The translations under genes were made by a program, and so were the position numbers. Under the pieces are notes generated by a model. The model saw only the letters and a list, made by a program, of their open reading frames with translations, had not been told where the DNA came from and did not search any database. From Cornus controversa (lineage: Eukaryota > Streptophyta > Magnoliopsida > Cornales > Cornaceae), in assembly GCA_026545225.1 (NCBI GenBank), contig CM048848.1:26142806-26206805 (forward strand): a DNA stretch of 64,000 nucleotides, given 5' to 3'. This document shows, piece by piece, positions 11,344 to 24,720 of the stretch (the first letter of the stretch is position 1; the number at the start of each line of letters is the position of its first letter).

Positions 11344-11510
11344 CATCTTCACCCTTGTTGAAGACATGAAGTTTTATTCTCCCTCCAATCTCTCTTGTAA
11401 TATTTCTTCATAATTTAACTTTGATATAAGTTTGACGTTTTTTGTAAGTATTCCAACTATCGATCCTTTATACTTGTGTTAATATTGTTTCTTTTATTAA
11501 CATATACATT
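11344..11510 (+). other. Viral leader of the + strand piece, truncated
   Basis: The block TGTTAATATTGTTTCTTTTA (11475-11494) and what follows to about 11505 match the reverse complement of 10129-10158 with one or two changes. The match stops before a convincing primer site appears, so the viral piece seems to end near 11510. Confidence 0.55.
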
Positions 11511-14500
11511 TTTAGTGTTCATAATTTTCCGAATGCGTTTATACGCTTTATATGTAAGTGTCAACAACTTCTGTGAGAGTTCCTATTTTAAAAATATTGT
11601 TGTGTCTGGACTGCAATAACACCTACACCAAGTTAATAGTGGTATTGGATTGACTTTATTAAATTTAATTGTTCATAACTTGGTAATTTGTGCATGCAAA
11701 AAATCAAGAGAAGTATTGATTTCCCTAACCAAAAGAAATCAAAAGAAGTTCAAGTTAATTAGCAGATCTAAAGTGACCCCACATCATAAGTTTAAAAAAA
11801 AAATGTCAAACTATTCATTCCTTTATGTATGAGGTATGACTTTTGTGGGAGAGTGAGAGTGGGCCAACTAGAATATTGTATTTTTATATAAAATCTTATA
11901 TTGAGATCATGCATTGTCTTTTTGGTCAGAGAGATGCTACATGCCTACTGCAACTTTTTTGTTTTTTTAACTAGAACTCATACCTATACCTATGAGGTTA
12001 TACCTGATAGTTTTCGAATTTTCAACAAAAGAATGCAACCCAAATTAAATTTTAATCCATTTGGTCTTTCACAAAGGAAGTGGAAGAGAGAGAGATCCAA
12101 AGAGATCGGAAAAGTCACTACCATTGACAAGAATAAAAGGTCATCAACAAAGAAAAGAGAGAAGAACAAAACAAGTGGTTATCTAATTTATTTTGTATTA
12201 TTTGATTTTCTGATATTAATTAAAAAAATAATTAGTATTAAGATATTTTTTATATTTTTTTCTAGCCCTAGAAAGCTTTTTTTAATTTATTTTTGCTTTA
12301 TAATATACAATAATTTTTTATTATGAGTAGTTATTAAGTATGTTTGTCATCCTGGTTATTATTTAGATGCAAATATTATTTTGGAATGAAATATGTATTG
12401 AATAGAAATATTATGAATTAATGTTTTGATTTTTATATTTATTGTTTTGATTTAATATTTTATTATTATTTTATTAAAAGTTGCCCCTACTGAAGTAAAT
12501 ATTAATTTAAATGGTGTTTTGTAAACATTTGCTTATTGGTACATTGATTATATTAAGTCAACATTTATTTCAGTTGAATAATTTTTTTTATTTATAGTGC
12601 CATAGGCTTAGGCAATACGATAGTAACAAAATAAAATACAATAAATAAAAAATATATAAATAAAAAATAAAAATAAAAATAATATAATATAAATAAAACA
12701 CAATAAATACAAAATTATAAGTCAATAAGAATAAATTTTTGTATAAAATATATAAAGTAAAAAAAAAATATCGAAAGAAATAAAACGAGTATATATAATA
12801 ATATATGACAATTACAAAAAATAAGTAAATAGTTAGAATTTATTACAATTACCAAAAGCATGAAAATATATAAAAATGAATTTTTAATTAAAATAAACTA
12901 AAATAAAGTCCTAACAAATATAATTTCAGAAGAAAGAATATACATAAAATATGTATTATCACATTTTTGTTGGTTAAAATAAGTTGGAACCATATTACTC
13001 AAACTCAATTTTTAGTAAAAAATACTACTATTTTTTTTAAAAAAATTAATTTTAGGTTTACAAAACATATTTTCAGATTTGTACTTTCAAATTTTCAATA
13101 GTATTTGATGTTATCAAACGTATTCTGCTTTTCACAGAAATAACAGCACATCAGATTTTTAGATTTCATTTTTCAGAAATCGGAATCCGACAGCTTTACA
13201 AAACAATCCTTTATATAATTATTTAAGAGTGATTAATAGTAGTCCAAGCCAAACTATTGGATCAACACAACACGTATATGATCCGTAAATACGAATTGTC
13301 ATCTTAAATTACCATCATCTCATGAATTTCAAAATAATTCACTATCTATAAAAGCTCATTATACTCAAAAGGACTCCACTATTTTCTTTTAAATCAATAA
13401 CAAATAGATACACAAAATGATCGTTAATATAAATGAGCCTTTGAATTCATTTCTAAATTGCCTATTATTCATGTATCTACACTAAAGGGACAAGTATCAG
13501 AGGAGGGAACTGTTGAGACAGACTTTTAGCTATTATCCATGAGACGGGGCTTGCTTAAGTTGAGGATGGCAATAACTAGATTGGTTAATATATTTACTTT
13601 CGTTTTAGTATTGTCAATAGATGTTCATCCTATGCAAGAAGCTTCAAGGGAAAGATTAGAGACACGCGTTTGATGTTATTTTGTGCAAACTAATCTGTAT
13701 AGTGACAGGCAACTCCACAATTGCGCCAAACAACGTTACAATTTTTATATTTCCTTCAACTACAAAAACAATTCAGAAAATAAAGTTTAAAAATTTTTTT
13801 TCCCAAATATAAGTTAATTAAAATTATAAAATTATTATTTTTGTAGATTTAAACTGAATATGTTGCTAATCAGTTTCAAATATTATAATAAAAACTTCCT
13901 AAATTTATTATAAAATTTTAAGTTAGTCAAGCACAATCAAAAGAGGTTAACATACCTCTAATGCAGTAAAAACTTCATGAATTTCAAGTAGCGACAATTA
14001 TAAAATACAAAGAAGCCAAAAACAATAGATTGTCAAATGATTACAGGAGAAGAATCTCAAGACTTTAAAGAAGAAAAATAAAATAATGTTGGTAACCAGT
14101 TAAGAACTAAGATTAACTACTGCTAGACTGCTAGACTAGGCTAATGTAAACTATGAGCTACACTAGGTTAGATTGATACTAAATTAAATTACTAATGGGA
14201 AAATGAGCTTAGCAGTTTAAAAATTACAGACCCCTCTCTTTTCTTAGGTAAACATCACAAATAAATTATGTTAATTGTTTTAAATATAATAATCAGTTTA
14301 CAAAAACAATAATCTAAACATCTAAAATATAATTATTTAACTGTTTACAAATAATGTCTTCAAAATTTAAACTGGCATATATATTAGGCAGGTAGACTCA
14401 ATTTTAGTATATTGATTGTGTCACTTGTGGTATGGACTACGTTCTCTCAGTTCTTGCCTTATCAGCAATGAATTTTAACATAAATTTAATGGGATCTGAA

Positions 14501-14691
14501 AATTATTGATTATAAATTACGAAACGAGACCTTGGAGTGTGAACGATAGTATGTTCTTTAACTCTAATAATGGCACACAAATCCAACTATTTTTAAGCCA
14601 CGCGAAGAGAAGTCCTCAAACCAGATACATATTTCAACAAAAGCTAAACACGTCAGTTGACTTGGAAAATGTTATGGAAGACTTGCATAGG
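11511..14691. other. AT-rich spacer, nothing recognised
   Basis: This is very AT-rich, with A-rich runs at 12600-12780 and many short homopolymers. A 141-residue frame at 11901-12326 (+) begins with an ordinary ATG but turns into Lys-rich and then Ile/Phe-rich low-complexity sequence; I do not believe it is a gene. Parts may be old unrecognised transposon ends, but I see no clear inverted repeats or target duplications. Confidence 0.5.
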
Positions 14692-14988
14692 CTACTCACC
14701 TTGATCTTTCTCTCAAGGACCACCACTAGAAAGACCCGACGTCTCTACAAACTCAGAGTAGAGCCAAACACTCCAATGGAAAATTAATTTCCTACTCACC
14801 TATATCTCTCTCTCATGGACCACCACTAGAAAGACCCGACTCTACAGACTCAGAGGAGAGCCAAGCACTCCAATGGAAAATTAATTTCCTACTCACCTTT
14901 ATCTTTCTGTCCTGGACCACCACCAAGACCCGACTCTACAGACTCAGAGGAGAGCCATACACTTCAATGAAGAAGTTTCCTACTCACC
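14692..14988 (+). repeat. Three-copy tandem repeat, about 91-100 bp unit
   Basis: Units start at 14692, 14792 and 14889, each with CTACTCACC, and the pattern ends in a fourth partial CTACTCACC at 14980. Each unit carries GGACCACCAC, AAGACCCGAC and CTCAGAG.AGAGCCA. The third unit is shortened by small deletions. A 93-residue frame (14506-14787) overlaps the first unit and is probably chance. Confidence 0.85.
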
Positions 14989-16214
14989 AGAACTAAAAAG
15001 CCTTGACTTTTCAGACTCTCCTCGTCTCTCTCAATATTCTTACTTAAATGTAAGTCCCCATAACTCCAATTTACATTTTCTAGGCTTGTTTGAACCTCAA
15101 AACAACACTAAACAGAAGAAAAGTCTGAATATCTTATCCATGAGAGAAGCTAGTGGTGATGGTAATGTTATTAAGGGTCATTGTTTTGAAGATACAAAAG
15201 TTGTATTATTGTGTCCATCACATAAAAAGTGATAGCAACTCATCTAAATAATGCTCATTTCTTTGACTTCGTCAGTAATTTCCCATCTTCTGATCTTATA
15301 TATCATGTAAGTATTCACACACCTCACGAACACATTGCCCACGCCAGATCGAGCTTGAACCCCTCGTATTTTCCTTAAAGATAGAGCGGTTATATCATTG
15401 AAGTAGAGGTCCTTTGGTACGAACGTTCTTTCTTAATTTTACCCTTTTGAAAAGAGATGAAATTTCCTTGCTGATAAAGAAAGTTAATATCCTGTTTGAA
15501 AATTTTGCAGTTCACAGGTGAAAATGCTTTTAGGCGTAACTATATATTCAACATTTCAACATTGAAATGCTGTATTAAAAAGGCACGGGAATCAATTGAA
15601 AGGACATCAAAGAAGACATAAATCAACGATACTGACGGATAATTCTGGTCCAAAAGGAGTTATAATAAGCAAACTAAGATGACACCAAACATACCCTTGT
15701 TTCCTTCTCGTTGCGTGTTTTTAGGGTCGGTGGGGACCTAGTTACGTAATACTAACGGCTTGACCATTTACTACTACAATTACTTCATTTATTTCCATTT
15801 ACTCCATCAATAATTACTTTTTTTTACTCTAGATTTTACCATATATGCATAGAACCCAAAACCAAACTAGTACTCATACATAAGCAATCAAGTGAAAGTC
15901 TTGAAGATTTTGTCACTAAAACAAATTCAGTTCAGGAAGTAATAAAACTAATTATACAAAGATATTGTTGCACTTAAAATATATTTATCATTTTAACTTA
16001 CCACAGCTTACGCATAAAAAGCATCCAAGTAGCTAGAATACTGAAATCATTATTTTTTTTCCTTGGTAAATCACTCAAATTATTGTTGCTAATTGTTTAC
16101 CTACAAAAATTGTTTTATAGCAATTTTGGTATCAAGAGACAATATGTTGTACCCAGTGTACAAGACTACCGCTTAAGTGGGGTCTGATAAAATTGGATGT
16201 CTGCAAGCCCTATC
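14989..16214. other. Spacer, nothing recognised
   Basis: No sustained reading frame, RNA gene or repeat pair is visible. The right edge is set by the inferred LTR start of element E. Confidence 0.5.
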
Positions 16215-17750
16215 CGTAAGAAGCGTGACCATTTATGGCCAGTTTTTCTTTAATTTCATTTATTGTCATTTTAATGCTTTAAATGATTATATATGTATTT
16301 TGAATGTAAAATACGTGTTTAGAGACTTGTATAAATATTTGTGAAAGTTTTTGGAGCGTTTGACAAAAGTTGATTTTTAGGTTTGGGTTGACCCGGGGCG
16401 CGGGCCTTGTGGGCCCAAAAAATTCGAAAGTGTCGGATTGACACAAAATTCAGAGAGTACCTTAAATAAAATATTTTACGAACTACGAAATCGATTTCGT
16501 ATGAATCAAAGTTACAAAAATTGAAAACGGAGTCCGGAAAGGTTTTAGGAGAAATTAGTGGCATTTTTGTAAATAGGACACTAGGTCTATAAATAGCAAT
16601 GAAAAAACTCAGCAATTCATTCTCTCATTTTTCAACAGCTGTGAGGAGCATATAGATGTACATATATACCTTTACATCTTTTTCTTCACTTGTCCATTGA
16701 ATTGGAAGGTTTCAGGCTAAAAATTAGAAGACACTTAAGAAGAAAGAAATGGTCTACGCGTTGAGGGCTCAAGTTTGATTTGACCGTAATCAATTTTGGA
16801 GAAATTAAATTTTTTATAAGAATTGGGAAAATCATTTGGACTCTCTTCCAAATTGAGGTAGGAATGCATAACCCATAGAATCCGGGGGGTTTTGTGAGTA
16901 TATTGGTTGTCTATGGCAACCAATTGGTTATGTAGGATAATTAGATATCTTTTAATCTTAAAGCATGCTAAATTATAATCATTTGATGAATTATTAATGT
17001 TAGATGATGTAGCTACTTGTTTATAAATGCCTCAAAATATTATATAAGCGTGTTGAGATTGAATTGTGAAGCTATTAATATGAAAGTGACACTTATATGT
17101 TTGATAGAATGTCTTGGAAGCATGTTTAAATGTGAAACATGATTAATTGTCTATCTAATTGATATGATATGCGAAGAATGTCCAACATGTTTAATATGAA
17201 TACATGTGATTGTTATTTGGAAATATACAAGCATGACAATTATTGTTACGATGAATTAATTGTAAATGCATATTAGAATGGTTATTTTGAATCCATCATC
17301 ATTCATTTGAAAGTGCATGATGAGGGTGGTGAATTCAATTGGGGCAGTAAAGTCCATTTGAGGAATGGCGAGGTATTTTAGTTAAGGTAACCCTTATGGG
17401 ATGTCGTTAGAGAGGTATTCCGGTAAAGGTAACCCTCGTGAGGTGAGCCGATAAGGAGTCTTGGTTAGGTAGGATTGGGTGGCCCGTAAAATCGAAACCC
17501 AATTGATTTGTGGGAAGGATGAGGGAGTTGTGCGTATCATATTGCATTATACATTGCTCATTATGTGGTTGTGACATATGATTATTTGCTTAATATGATC
17601 AAATGCAAATGTATGCTTATGTGGTATTTACTGAACTTACGGAATTGTGTTTTAGACATTCCTACTGAGCGTGTGGTTGCTCATCCCTTGTGGATTAACA
17701 CTTTCCAGGAAATGAAAAGGAGGTGGCAGAGTCTCCCCAATGGTAGAGTT
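16215..17750 (+). repeat. 5' LTR of E, first block
   Basis: The first bases CGTAAGAAGCGTGACC align with the LTR start of D (TGTAGAGACCGTGACC on its own strand), so the terminal TG has probably mutated to CG. A TATA box stands at 16587-16596. A block with repeated GGTAACCCT (17388 and 17430 region) and CATCCCTTGTGGATTAACA near 17685 are typical of the long transcribed part of Del-type LTRs. The block ends at GAGTT (17746-17750), the target duplication of F. Confidence 0.72.
16587..16596 (+). promoter_or_regulatory. TATA box of E LTR
   Basis: CTATAAATAG lies about 370 bp inside the LTR, followed by a CT-rich leader (TCATTCTCTCATTTTTC). TATA-like runs stand about 270-370 bp inside the LTRs of D, F and G too, so the position is consistent across the group. 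Confidence 0.65.
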
Positions 17751-20457
17751 AGTGCACGCCCCAGAATCTAGACCAACAGGACTCCCCTGGACTGACCCGA
17801 ATCCCGAGGGTGAACCCATTCACTCAACCCCATGAACAACCTTACCTTACCTACACTCATACAATAGTATCAAGCTTTGATAATATTTTGTCACACCTTT
17901 GTCCCCCTGACTCCCGGGAAACTAAGAAGTGAACCCGTCCGTTAAGCCCTAATGGACCATTTAAACCTTTCATCACCACGGAAGCCTAGTCACCCACTTG
18001 TATTTATCTATGCACAAGTCAACATCACCTAGCCTCAATCGCCTCAACCATATAATTATTCAATTGGTTCTATCCCACAAAAATGAATACATAACTCCTT
18101 GTGAGTTTAATAAATGTCTAAAATTTTAACCATTGGAAAGAGGGTTTAAAAATACACAATTTCAAAAAAATAATCATTGAAATCCGATTTGAAACGAAGG
18201 AATTATGCCTCTTTGAAGTTGGACAAAACACTATTTGAATAGTGCATGCTGTAAAAGGGGGAACGAATGCCAAAGGTCGACCGAGGATGTATTTGACCTT
18301 TTATCGGGGTGATCGATCGCCGTAAAAGAGGGGGATCGATCACCGCCAATCTCTGGCGAAATTCTGTAACACAATTTTGGCTACAAATTCGCCCTAACTT
18401 CAAATTCGGATATCTCACAATCCATAAATCCGTTTGACTTGAAATTTGGTATGGATCATCCTCAACATGTCTAGCATCCAACCCAATTGGAATCATATAA
18501 AAATACTAACCAAAACTTGGGTTATACTCAAATCAACGGGTATGGGTCAGAAATTAAACCCTTGCACTAAAACATGCATATCTTCCTCATTTTATGTCCA
18601 AACAAGGCCCCATGACCTATGAAATTGAAGCTAATACAATTCTCTTTCTAAACATACATTTTATTCATGATTTGAACTCAAAATGGACACTTTTGGGCAC
18701 GTGTCCCCCCAATGGTTACTCTAATGCCTTAATGGCCATCAAGTATATTCACGTAACATGCATTTCACATTTGAAATGTAATTCCGTCAATTTTTTTCTT
18801 ACCATCTCATTCAAAGCACATATCCATTTCACTTCATTCTCAACTCATTTACTTAAGAAAAATCTATATATAAAGTTACAACATAAGAGGAAATCATAAC
18901 TTTACATTCCAAATGTTCAAAACATGAATCTTGCCCAAGAAATACATCCCAATGCGATGGATTCCGAGTTTATATAGCCATTAAAAGGATTTCACGCATA
19001 AGTCCAAAATAATAAAAAATCCTACCATGACTACAAATACATAATTAACGTGCCACAAGTCGACACAAATAACCAAATACATACAATATCCAAATGATCA
19101 TCATACTCCAATTGAGTTCCCAAAACATCCATAAGAAGTATGAAGTCCCTATCATTATCCTTGACGCATAACCTGAAAAATGTTGGTGGGAGCGGGGTGA
19201 GCACCACGGCGGCTCTATAAAGATACCCCAACCCCACCTAAGCGCCAACCCGACACCGATCTATATGAATGCAAGTCATAGCATCCCTATTGGCTACATG
19301 GCATATGCTAGAGCATTTAGACATACATAACATATTCAACACATGAGCAACATTATCAAATGAATGCTTTCAAGCAATGCATGTTTACACACACAAAAAT
19401 GGTTCATGATTTGTCAAAACTCCAACGAAAGAGACATGGGTGGGCATGTTCTGAAGCCCCACGTCACATTTTCAAATAAAAACCCTCTTTGGGACGTTTT
19501 ATCAAACACTATGTATGCAACATGTTCATGGATGATGTCAACACAAGAAGCATCACCAAGTAATGAAATTTAGCATACATTTAGAAGGCTCTACACTTTG
19601 GCATCAAATTATATGCTCAAGAAACACCAAATCATGCTTTTCACATAGCATTTACCAAAAACCTCATACATGTCATACATATATCAATTCTATAACATGT
19701 AATACACATAAATCACCTCTTTAACATGCAATTATATAACAAATGCAACAAGGAGAGGGTAACCCAATCTCCTAACTTTACATAACATGTTAACCCCCCA
19801 AGAACCCACAATTCAACCTATAGAATTGACACTTAGGGAGGAAGAGATACCCCTACCTCAAATCCAAGCTTGGTTGTTGAAGACCCAATTTCCACCAAGC
19901 TTCAAACTCCTCTAACGACAACTTTCCATCGATCAAATCGAAGAGGAGAGTGAGGGAAGCAACTTTAATTCTTGGCTCCACCCTCAAATCTCACTTCTAG
20001 ACCCTCAAAAGTTAGAGAGAATAAGAGAAGAGAAACTTGTAGAGAGAGAGAGTGAGATCCGGCCAAAAGAGAGAGAAAGCCCCAAGTCTGATTTTTTCCC
20101 CCTCTTTACACATATATATCATATATATATAATTCATATATTCCACTTTGCCACTAAACCCTCAATCTCTTCTTTTTTTACTCCTTGTTATGGGCCTTTT
20201 ACGTTTATTTGTCAAGTAGCATTTCCTCTCTTTTTGAAACTTTACTTATGCCCTTAAACTTACATTCACACCCCTACGCCGCTCTCAAGTGTCCGTACTT
20301 ACCTCCCGATTTACCCGGATCCATTCCGATCCCACACCCGTAACCGAAAACATGAAAAGGATTATTTAAATCCACTAAGCATGTTATTAATTGACTAATC
20401 ATGCTTAAAAGTCACCAACCCATAATTATAATTCAAAAAAAATATTTATTCGTCACA
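17751..20457 (-). repeat. 3' LTR of F
   Basis: This aligns with 28218-30861 throughout. The first bases AGTGCACGCC replace the TGTCACGCC of the other copy. The other end is CGTCACA, next to the polypurine tract. It contains palindromic GATCGATC modules (18300-18345) and one GGGCACGTGTCCCCCC block (about 18695). Short frames such as 18203-18496 and 19031-19248 lie wholly inside the repeat and are not genes. Confidence 0.85.
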
Positions 20458-20470
20458 ACCTCCCAACGTT
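20458..20470 (-). promoter_or_regulatory. polypurine tract of F
   Basis: On the reverse strand AACGTTGGGAGGT sits directly against the LTR start TGTGACGAATA. It would prime plus-strand synthesis. Confidence 0.6.
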
Positions 20471-21190
20471 CAAGGAATTTCGTCCTCGAAATTTGCATAG
20501 TGAAGGCCTTTCCAAGACCAATCCATGTCTGACGCTATTTTTGCCGATAATCGTCACTTTCTCTTTCCATATACCCTTGGCGCTACACTTGCAACACCTA
20601 ACTCATAACACTTAAGTCTAACACAGTTAGCGTGTCTCAACTGCCCTAAGCAATATTACCACTTCCGTGACATGGCTGAGTGACTCCTAAGCACATGTAC
20701 AATTCACTTTCACAATTCTACGAAGCACTTGCTTCCTAGAGTTCACAGTCTCTACCTCAAAACTTATCCAGTCAATCTACATCTCTAGGCTAAGGTAACA
20801 ACCTCGACTAATCATACCAATCACGCACAGTGATACATCCCTATCACCTGGGATCATCAATACTCAAAGTCATAATTTCATTATCAAACATGACTTTCTA
20901 TCTCAGGCATACCATTCCCAGGCTTAGTCCAATATCCTGTGCATCATCACAACACAAACCAAATTAATCCAGTAACATCACAAGCGCACTCACGAGCAAG
21001 GCACATGATAGTGTACTCGTCGATATAAACCACATAAGCGGTGTACTTGTCACAGCAAGCCACATCACCCTGCCCAGTCCCATAGACTACAACCCACTGG
21101 AATCCAATCCCAAGTTCAGGATCTTATATCCCACTGATTTCATAATCTCATTATTCAAGAGGAGAACCATTTCCCATTTTCATCTTTTAC

Positions 21191-21826
21191 ACTAAGGAAC
21201 CAGTTGACAGTTAGAGAGGATTCCTTTCATATTAGCACGTCACTTTAGATAACCCTTACCAATGAGAGTTTGAGGTCACCTATAGTGGCCAAACAGCAGC
21301 CATACAGTGGCCGCAGCCCACTGCGTCCACTTCTTCCCTCTCACAGTAAGAAATTATCCTCACTTTAGATACCATATGTTAAGATCCTCATCCAATATCA
21401 ACTCATCCTTTTCTTAACATCATATTCACACTATGATCCAACTACATCAAACATGCGCACACCACAGCACACCACTGAGCTCAACCTCATGTGCCATTGG
21501 CATTTAGTGCCAAGATTAGGGTTTTACATGCCCTTAACTTGATAATCCCATCCCATCCTTTCACTCCAAGGAATTAGCTAACAGTTAGAAAGAATTCCTT
21601 CCATATAGAGCTTTTACTCAGATAACCCCTTCCAATGAGAGTTCAGGGTCACATACAATCACCTACAGTCACATACACCCAACCTAGTGTATATCCTTGA
21701 CTATGTCCATTGCGTCCATCCTTCCCGCTCAACGAAAGAAATCATCCTTGCTTCAGACACTACATGTCAACGTTCTAACCAACTATGGACTTATCCTTTA
21801 CTTAACCGTCATATTCAACCTATGAT
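21191..21826 (-). repeat. Degenerate direct duplication inside F
   Basis: Two copies about 370 bp apart share ACAGTTAGA, CCAATGAGAGTT, TGCGTCCA, GAAA.AAATCATCCT-like sequence and a closing CTATGAT.CAAC. They differ at many positions, so the duplication is old. Edges are approximate. Confidence 0.65.
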
Positions 21827-23018
21827 ACAACTTCTCAATTATTTTCACATAATCCCAATGTCCTATTTTTAGACATAACAATCATCAAACGTTCACCAAC
21901 TCCAGGAATTTAATCATTTTCGAGTCCTCATCCGACTATATCAATAGTCACTCTTTAGACATACTCTACCTAGATTCCTAGTATCACAATACCACCAATT
22001 GTCTTAGTCATTTGACTAAATTCTATCCTTAATAGTCGTGTAATCACTACAACCCTAATTCTGAATCACTAAACTATCTGTTTGGAAACTCTAAGGTAAT
22101 TCATATCCTTTTTCATTAACTCTAGACTCGTGTTCTCGAAGTCTATCTTCACATGTCTATTTCGACATCCCAATCCTCAGATCTAGGATTTCTAATTGGT
22201 GACTACATGTCACTATTGACCACATGATGTATAATGCAACACTAATGCTAATGCACAATCACATGAGTTATATATTTCACATAACATATAACACATAGCA
22301 TGTTAAATCAAATAAGCACATAGGATACATGATATGGCATGTAATGTATCTTGACAACTCAATATCCCAGCCCTCAGGCTAACACTAGATACGTACTCTT
22401 GACCACGCATGGTTCCTGCATTTCCTCTACTTGAGCAAACGTGATAGCACTACCTAGATTTCCCTAGTATACTGACACATACTAGAATTGAATATCTAGA
22501 GTGGTTTATGGCAACCTACTCTCATCCACTGTACTCATTGGTAAACAACTACTAATCTATCCACATATCATAAGCCCTTAAGTATCAGTAAGGACTCAAA
22601 CACTCGCAACATTCCTTGCGGTATCTATTCGTTACTCACTCAACAAGATTGAATCATCAAGTCAAAATCCAAACTCAACCAACTTTGGGAGTATTACCAA
22701 ATTGAAACCGGTTTATCACATCAACACTTTGATATTTCCTCATGATTACTCAAAACGAGTTAATCATTTCACTATTCCCCATAGGTAATAAAACTTATCG
22801 TCTAGGCAACTATCAACCATTGCCCATCTCCAAATTACGCTTTGGTTTAGCCATTTCTCTACGTCCTTAGGTATTCGAACCTATGACTTTGATACCCTAG
22901 GTTTTTGAAACCTAGTGCTTTACAAGCAATCCATAAATTCTCAACTTCTCAACCCTTACCCTAACATGACTTTTGACCACTCATGTAACCGAGATACTTC
23001 CCACACAATTCCAACACC

Positions 23019-23250
23019 GCCACCGAGTCATCACATACTCTAAGGTGATTAGTTGGTTTTGGAATTCATCACCGAGTCATAACATACTCCAAGGTGGTAT
23101 GATAGTTTATCACCGAGTCATCACATACTCCAAGGTGATTAAATGGTTCATCACCGAGTCATCACATACTCCAAGGTGATTAAATGGATCATCACCGAGT
23201 CATTACATACTCCAAGGTGATTAAATGGATCATCACCGAGTCATCACATA
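23019..23250 (-). repeat. Tandem array, about 38-bp unit, inside F
   Basis: About six units of the form ATCACCGAGTCATCACATAC followed by TCCAAGGTGATTAAATGG. The first two units are more diverged. The last unit is split by element G: it resumes at 27611 with CATACTCCAAGGTG. Confidence 0.88.
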
Positions 23251-23448
23251 TTGTCACGCCCTAGAACCCGGACCGCCGGGACTCCCCTAGACTGACCCCA
23301 ATCCCGAGTGTGAATCCGTGAGATCACCCTCATGGTATAACCATCACCTGATCATACAATCCCAATTTCCCATTATTTTCAAGAAAATTGGGCATCACCT
23401 CTTTTGAAGAAATCAGATCCTGTTATGTCATTCATACCTAAAATTTAA

Positions 23449-23585
23449 AATGGACACTTTTGGACACGTGTCCCCCCATCATTCACATCTACAAGTTAAA
23501 ATGGATACTTTTGGGCACGTGTCCCCCCAACATTCATATCCTAAATTCAAAATGGACACTTCTGGGAACGTGTCCCCCCAACATT
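23449..23585 (-). repeat. Three tandem units with CACGTG-type motifs in G
   Basis: Units of about 50-60 bp each read AAAATGGA.ACTT.TGG.., then ACGTGTCCCCCC. The first contains GGACACGTGTCC, a perfect 12-bp palindrome with a CACGTG core; the second has GGCACGTGTCC; the third has GGAACGTGTCC. One unit of the same sequence occurs in each LTR of F. Confidence 0.8.
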
Positions 23586-24289
23586 CCTACAACATGCATA
23601 TTACAATTGAAATAATAACTCAGTTCTTGAATGTCCGTCTTATATACATACATCAAATGTACAAATGGGGGAAGTTGTCCAACATAAAAGTCCGATACAT
23701 TTAATTAAAATGTAAAACATCAATCCAATTTCCTAAATATACATTAAATTCTAAAGAATTTAATCACTACCTCTACATCCAATACTATCAGTCCCCAACT
23801 GACTCCATGATCAGCAATACCTGCAAAACATGGGAGGGGGTGAGCTCAAAGGCCCAACAAGGTATGTAGAACCATTCTATCACTGCTGCAGCGGGTCAAT
23901 GCTCACATATTCTCAAAAATATACATGCACTTAAGTGTATCACAATATTTAAAGTCATACTCCTAGCATTCATGAGCTAACAATGCATATGGCAGTTCTA
24001 GCATATATAAACATTTAAATCTACTACACATGATTTTAGAAATCATTTTCAACATACTTGAAAGCAGTAAACATCCAGCACCAATATGTATATAGAACAT
24101 ATATGTCAAAACATTTACATAAATAATGTAAATCAACTACCACATCTCCTACTCATCAAGTAGCAAATCTTAAATGCAATTAAGATACATTTGAACAGAA
24201 AAACATGCTTAACAGATAAACATATAAGCATAAAGGTATTTTCACCTTCCTCGGTCATAATCTGATACATAATACAAGCATCAAGGCTT

Positions 24290-24720
24290 ACAGATACTCT
24301 CACTCTCGACCCTCATCTGATACCCTACATGATTGGCCCGCTCCGAGGATCATGTGACCTAGGACAACTCCGATAACCATCCTATGACCTGGACCACTCC
24401 GAAAGGTCATTCTACCATGGCAATGTATAGGATTGCCATTATGTGAGGGGATAACTCCGAGGCTCACATTCGTTGGACATACTCTGATTCCAGGCATTAA
24501 GCCAAAGCATGGCGGGTCCACTTCGAGGGCCATAATTCTTAGACATACTCCGATGGCAATATATTGGTTTGCCAAATTGTGAGGGGGCAACTCCGAAGCT
24601 CACTAATGCTGGACACACTCTGATTCTAGGCATAGAGCCTCTGTATGGCGGGTCCACTCCGAGGGCCATACGTAGTGGATAATTATACCACTTCTCGTGA
24701 CACGGTTGGACCACTCCGAA
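24290..24720 (-). repeat. Degenerate short tandem repeats in G, shared with D
   Basis: Repeated phrases ACTCCGA, GGACATACTCCGAT, GGCGGGTCCACTCCGAGG recur at irregular 40-60 bp spacing. The same phrases in the same order occur at 50320-50670 in the LTR of D. Apparent frames of 91-96 codons here are products of the repeat. Confidence 0.7.

Larger units (their letters stand above)
20471..23251 (-). other. F internal region, noncoding, left block
   Basis: No frame longer than about 65 codons and none with retrotransposon motifs. It holds a degenerate direct duplication (21191-21447 and 21562-21826) and a tandem array (23019-23250). Near 22875-22915 TTAGGTATTCGAACCTATGA and CCCTAGGTTTTTGAAACCTAG resemble the sequence around the primer site at 28084-28214. 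Confidence 0.7.

Noticed and set aside
11638..11652. Possible tRNA-Met primer site of the + strand viral piece
   Set aside because: Only TGGTAT and one further base match; shared leader sequence ends about 130 bp earlier.
11901..12326. 141-codon + strand frame
   Set aside because: Lys-rich then Ile/Phe-rich low-complexity product in AT-rich DNA with no motif.
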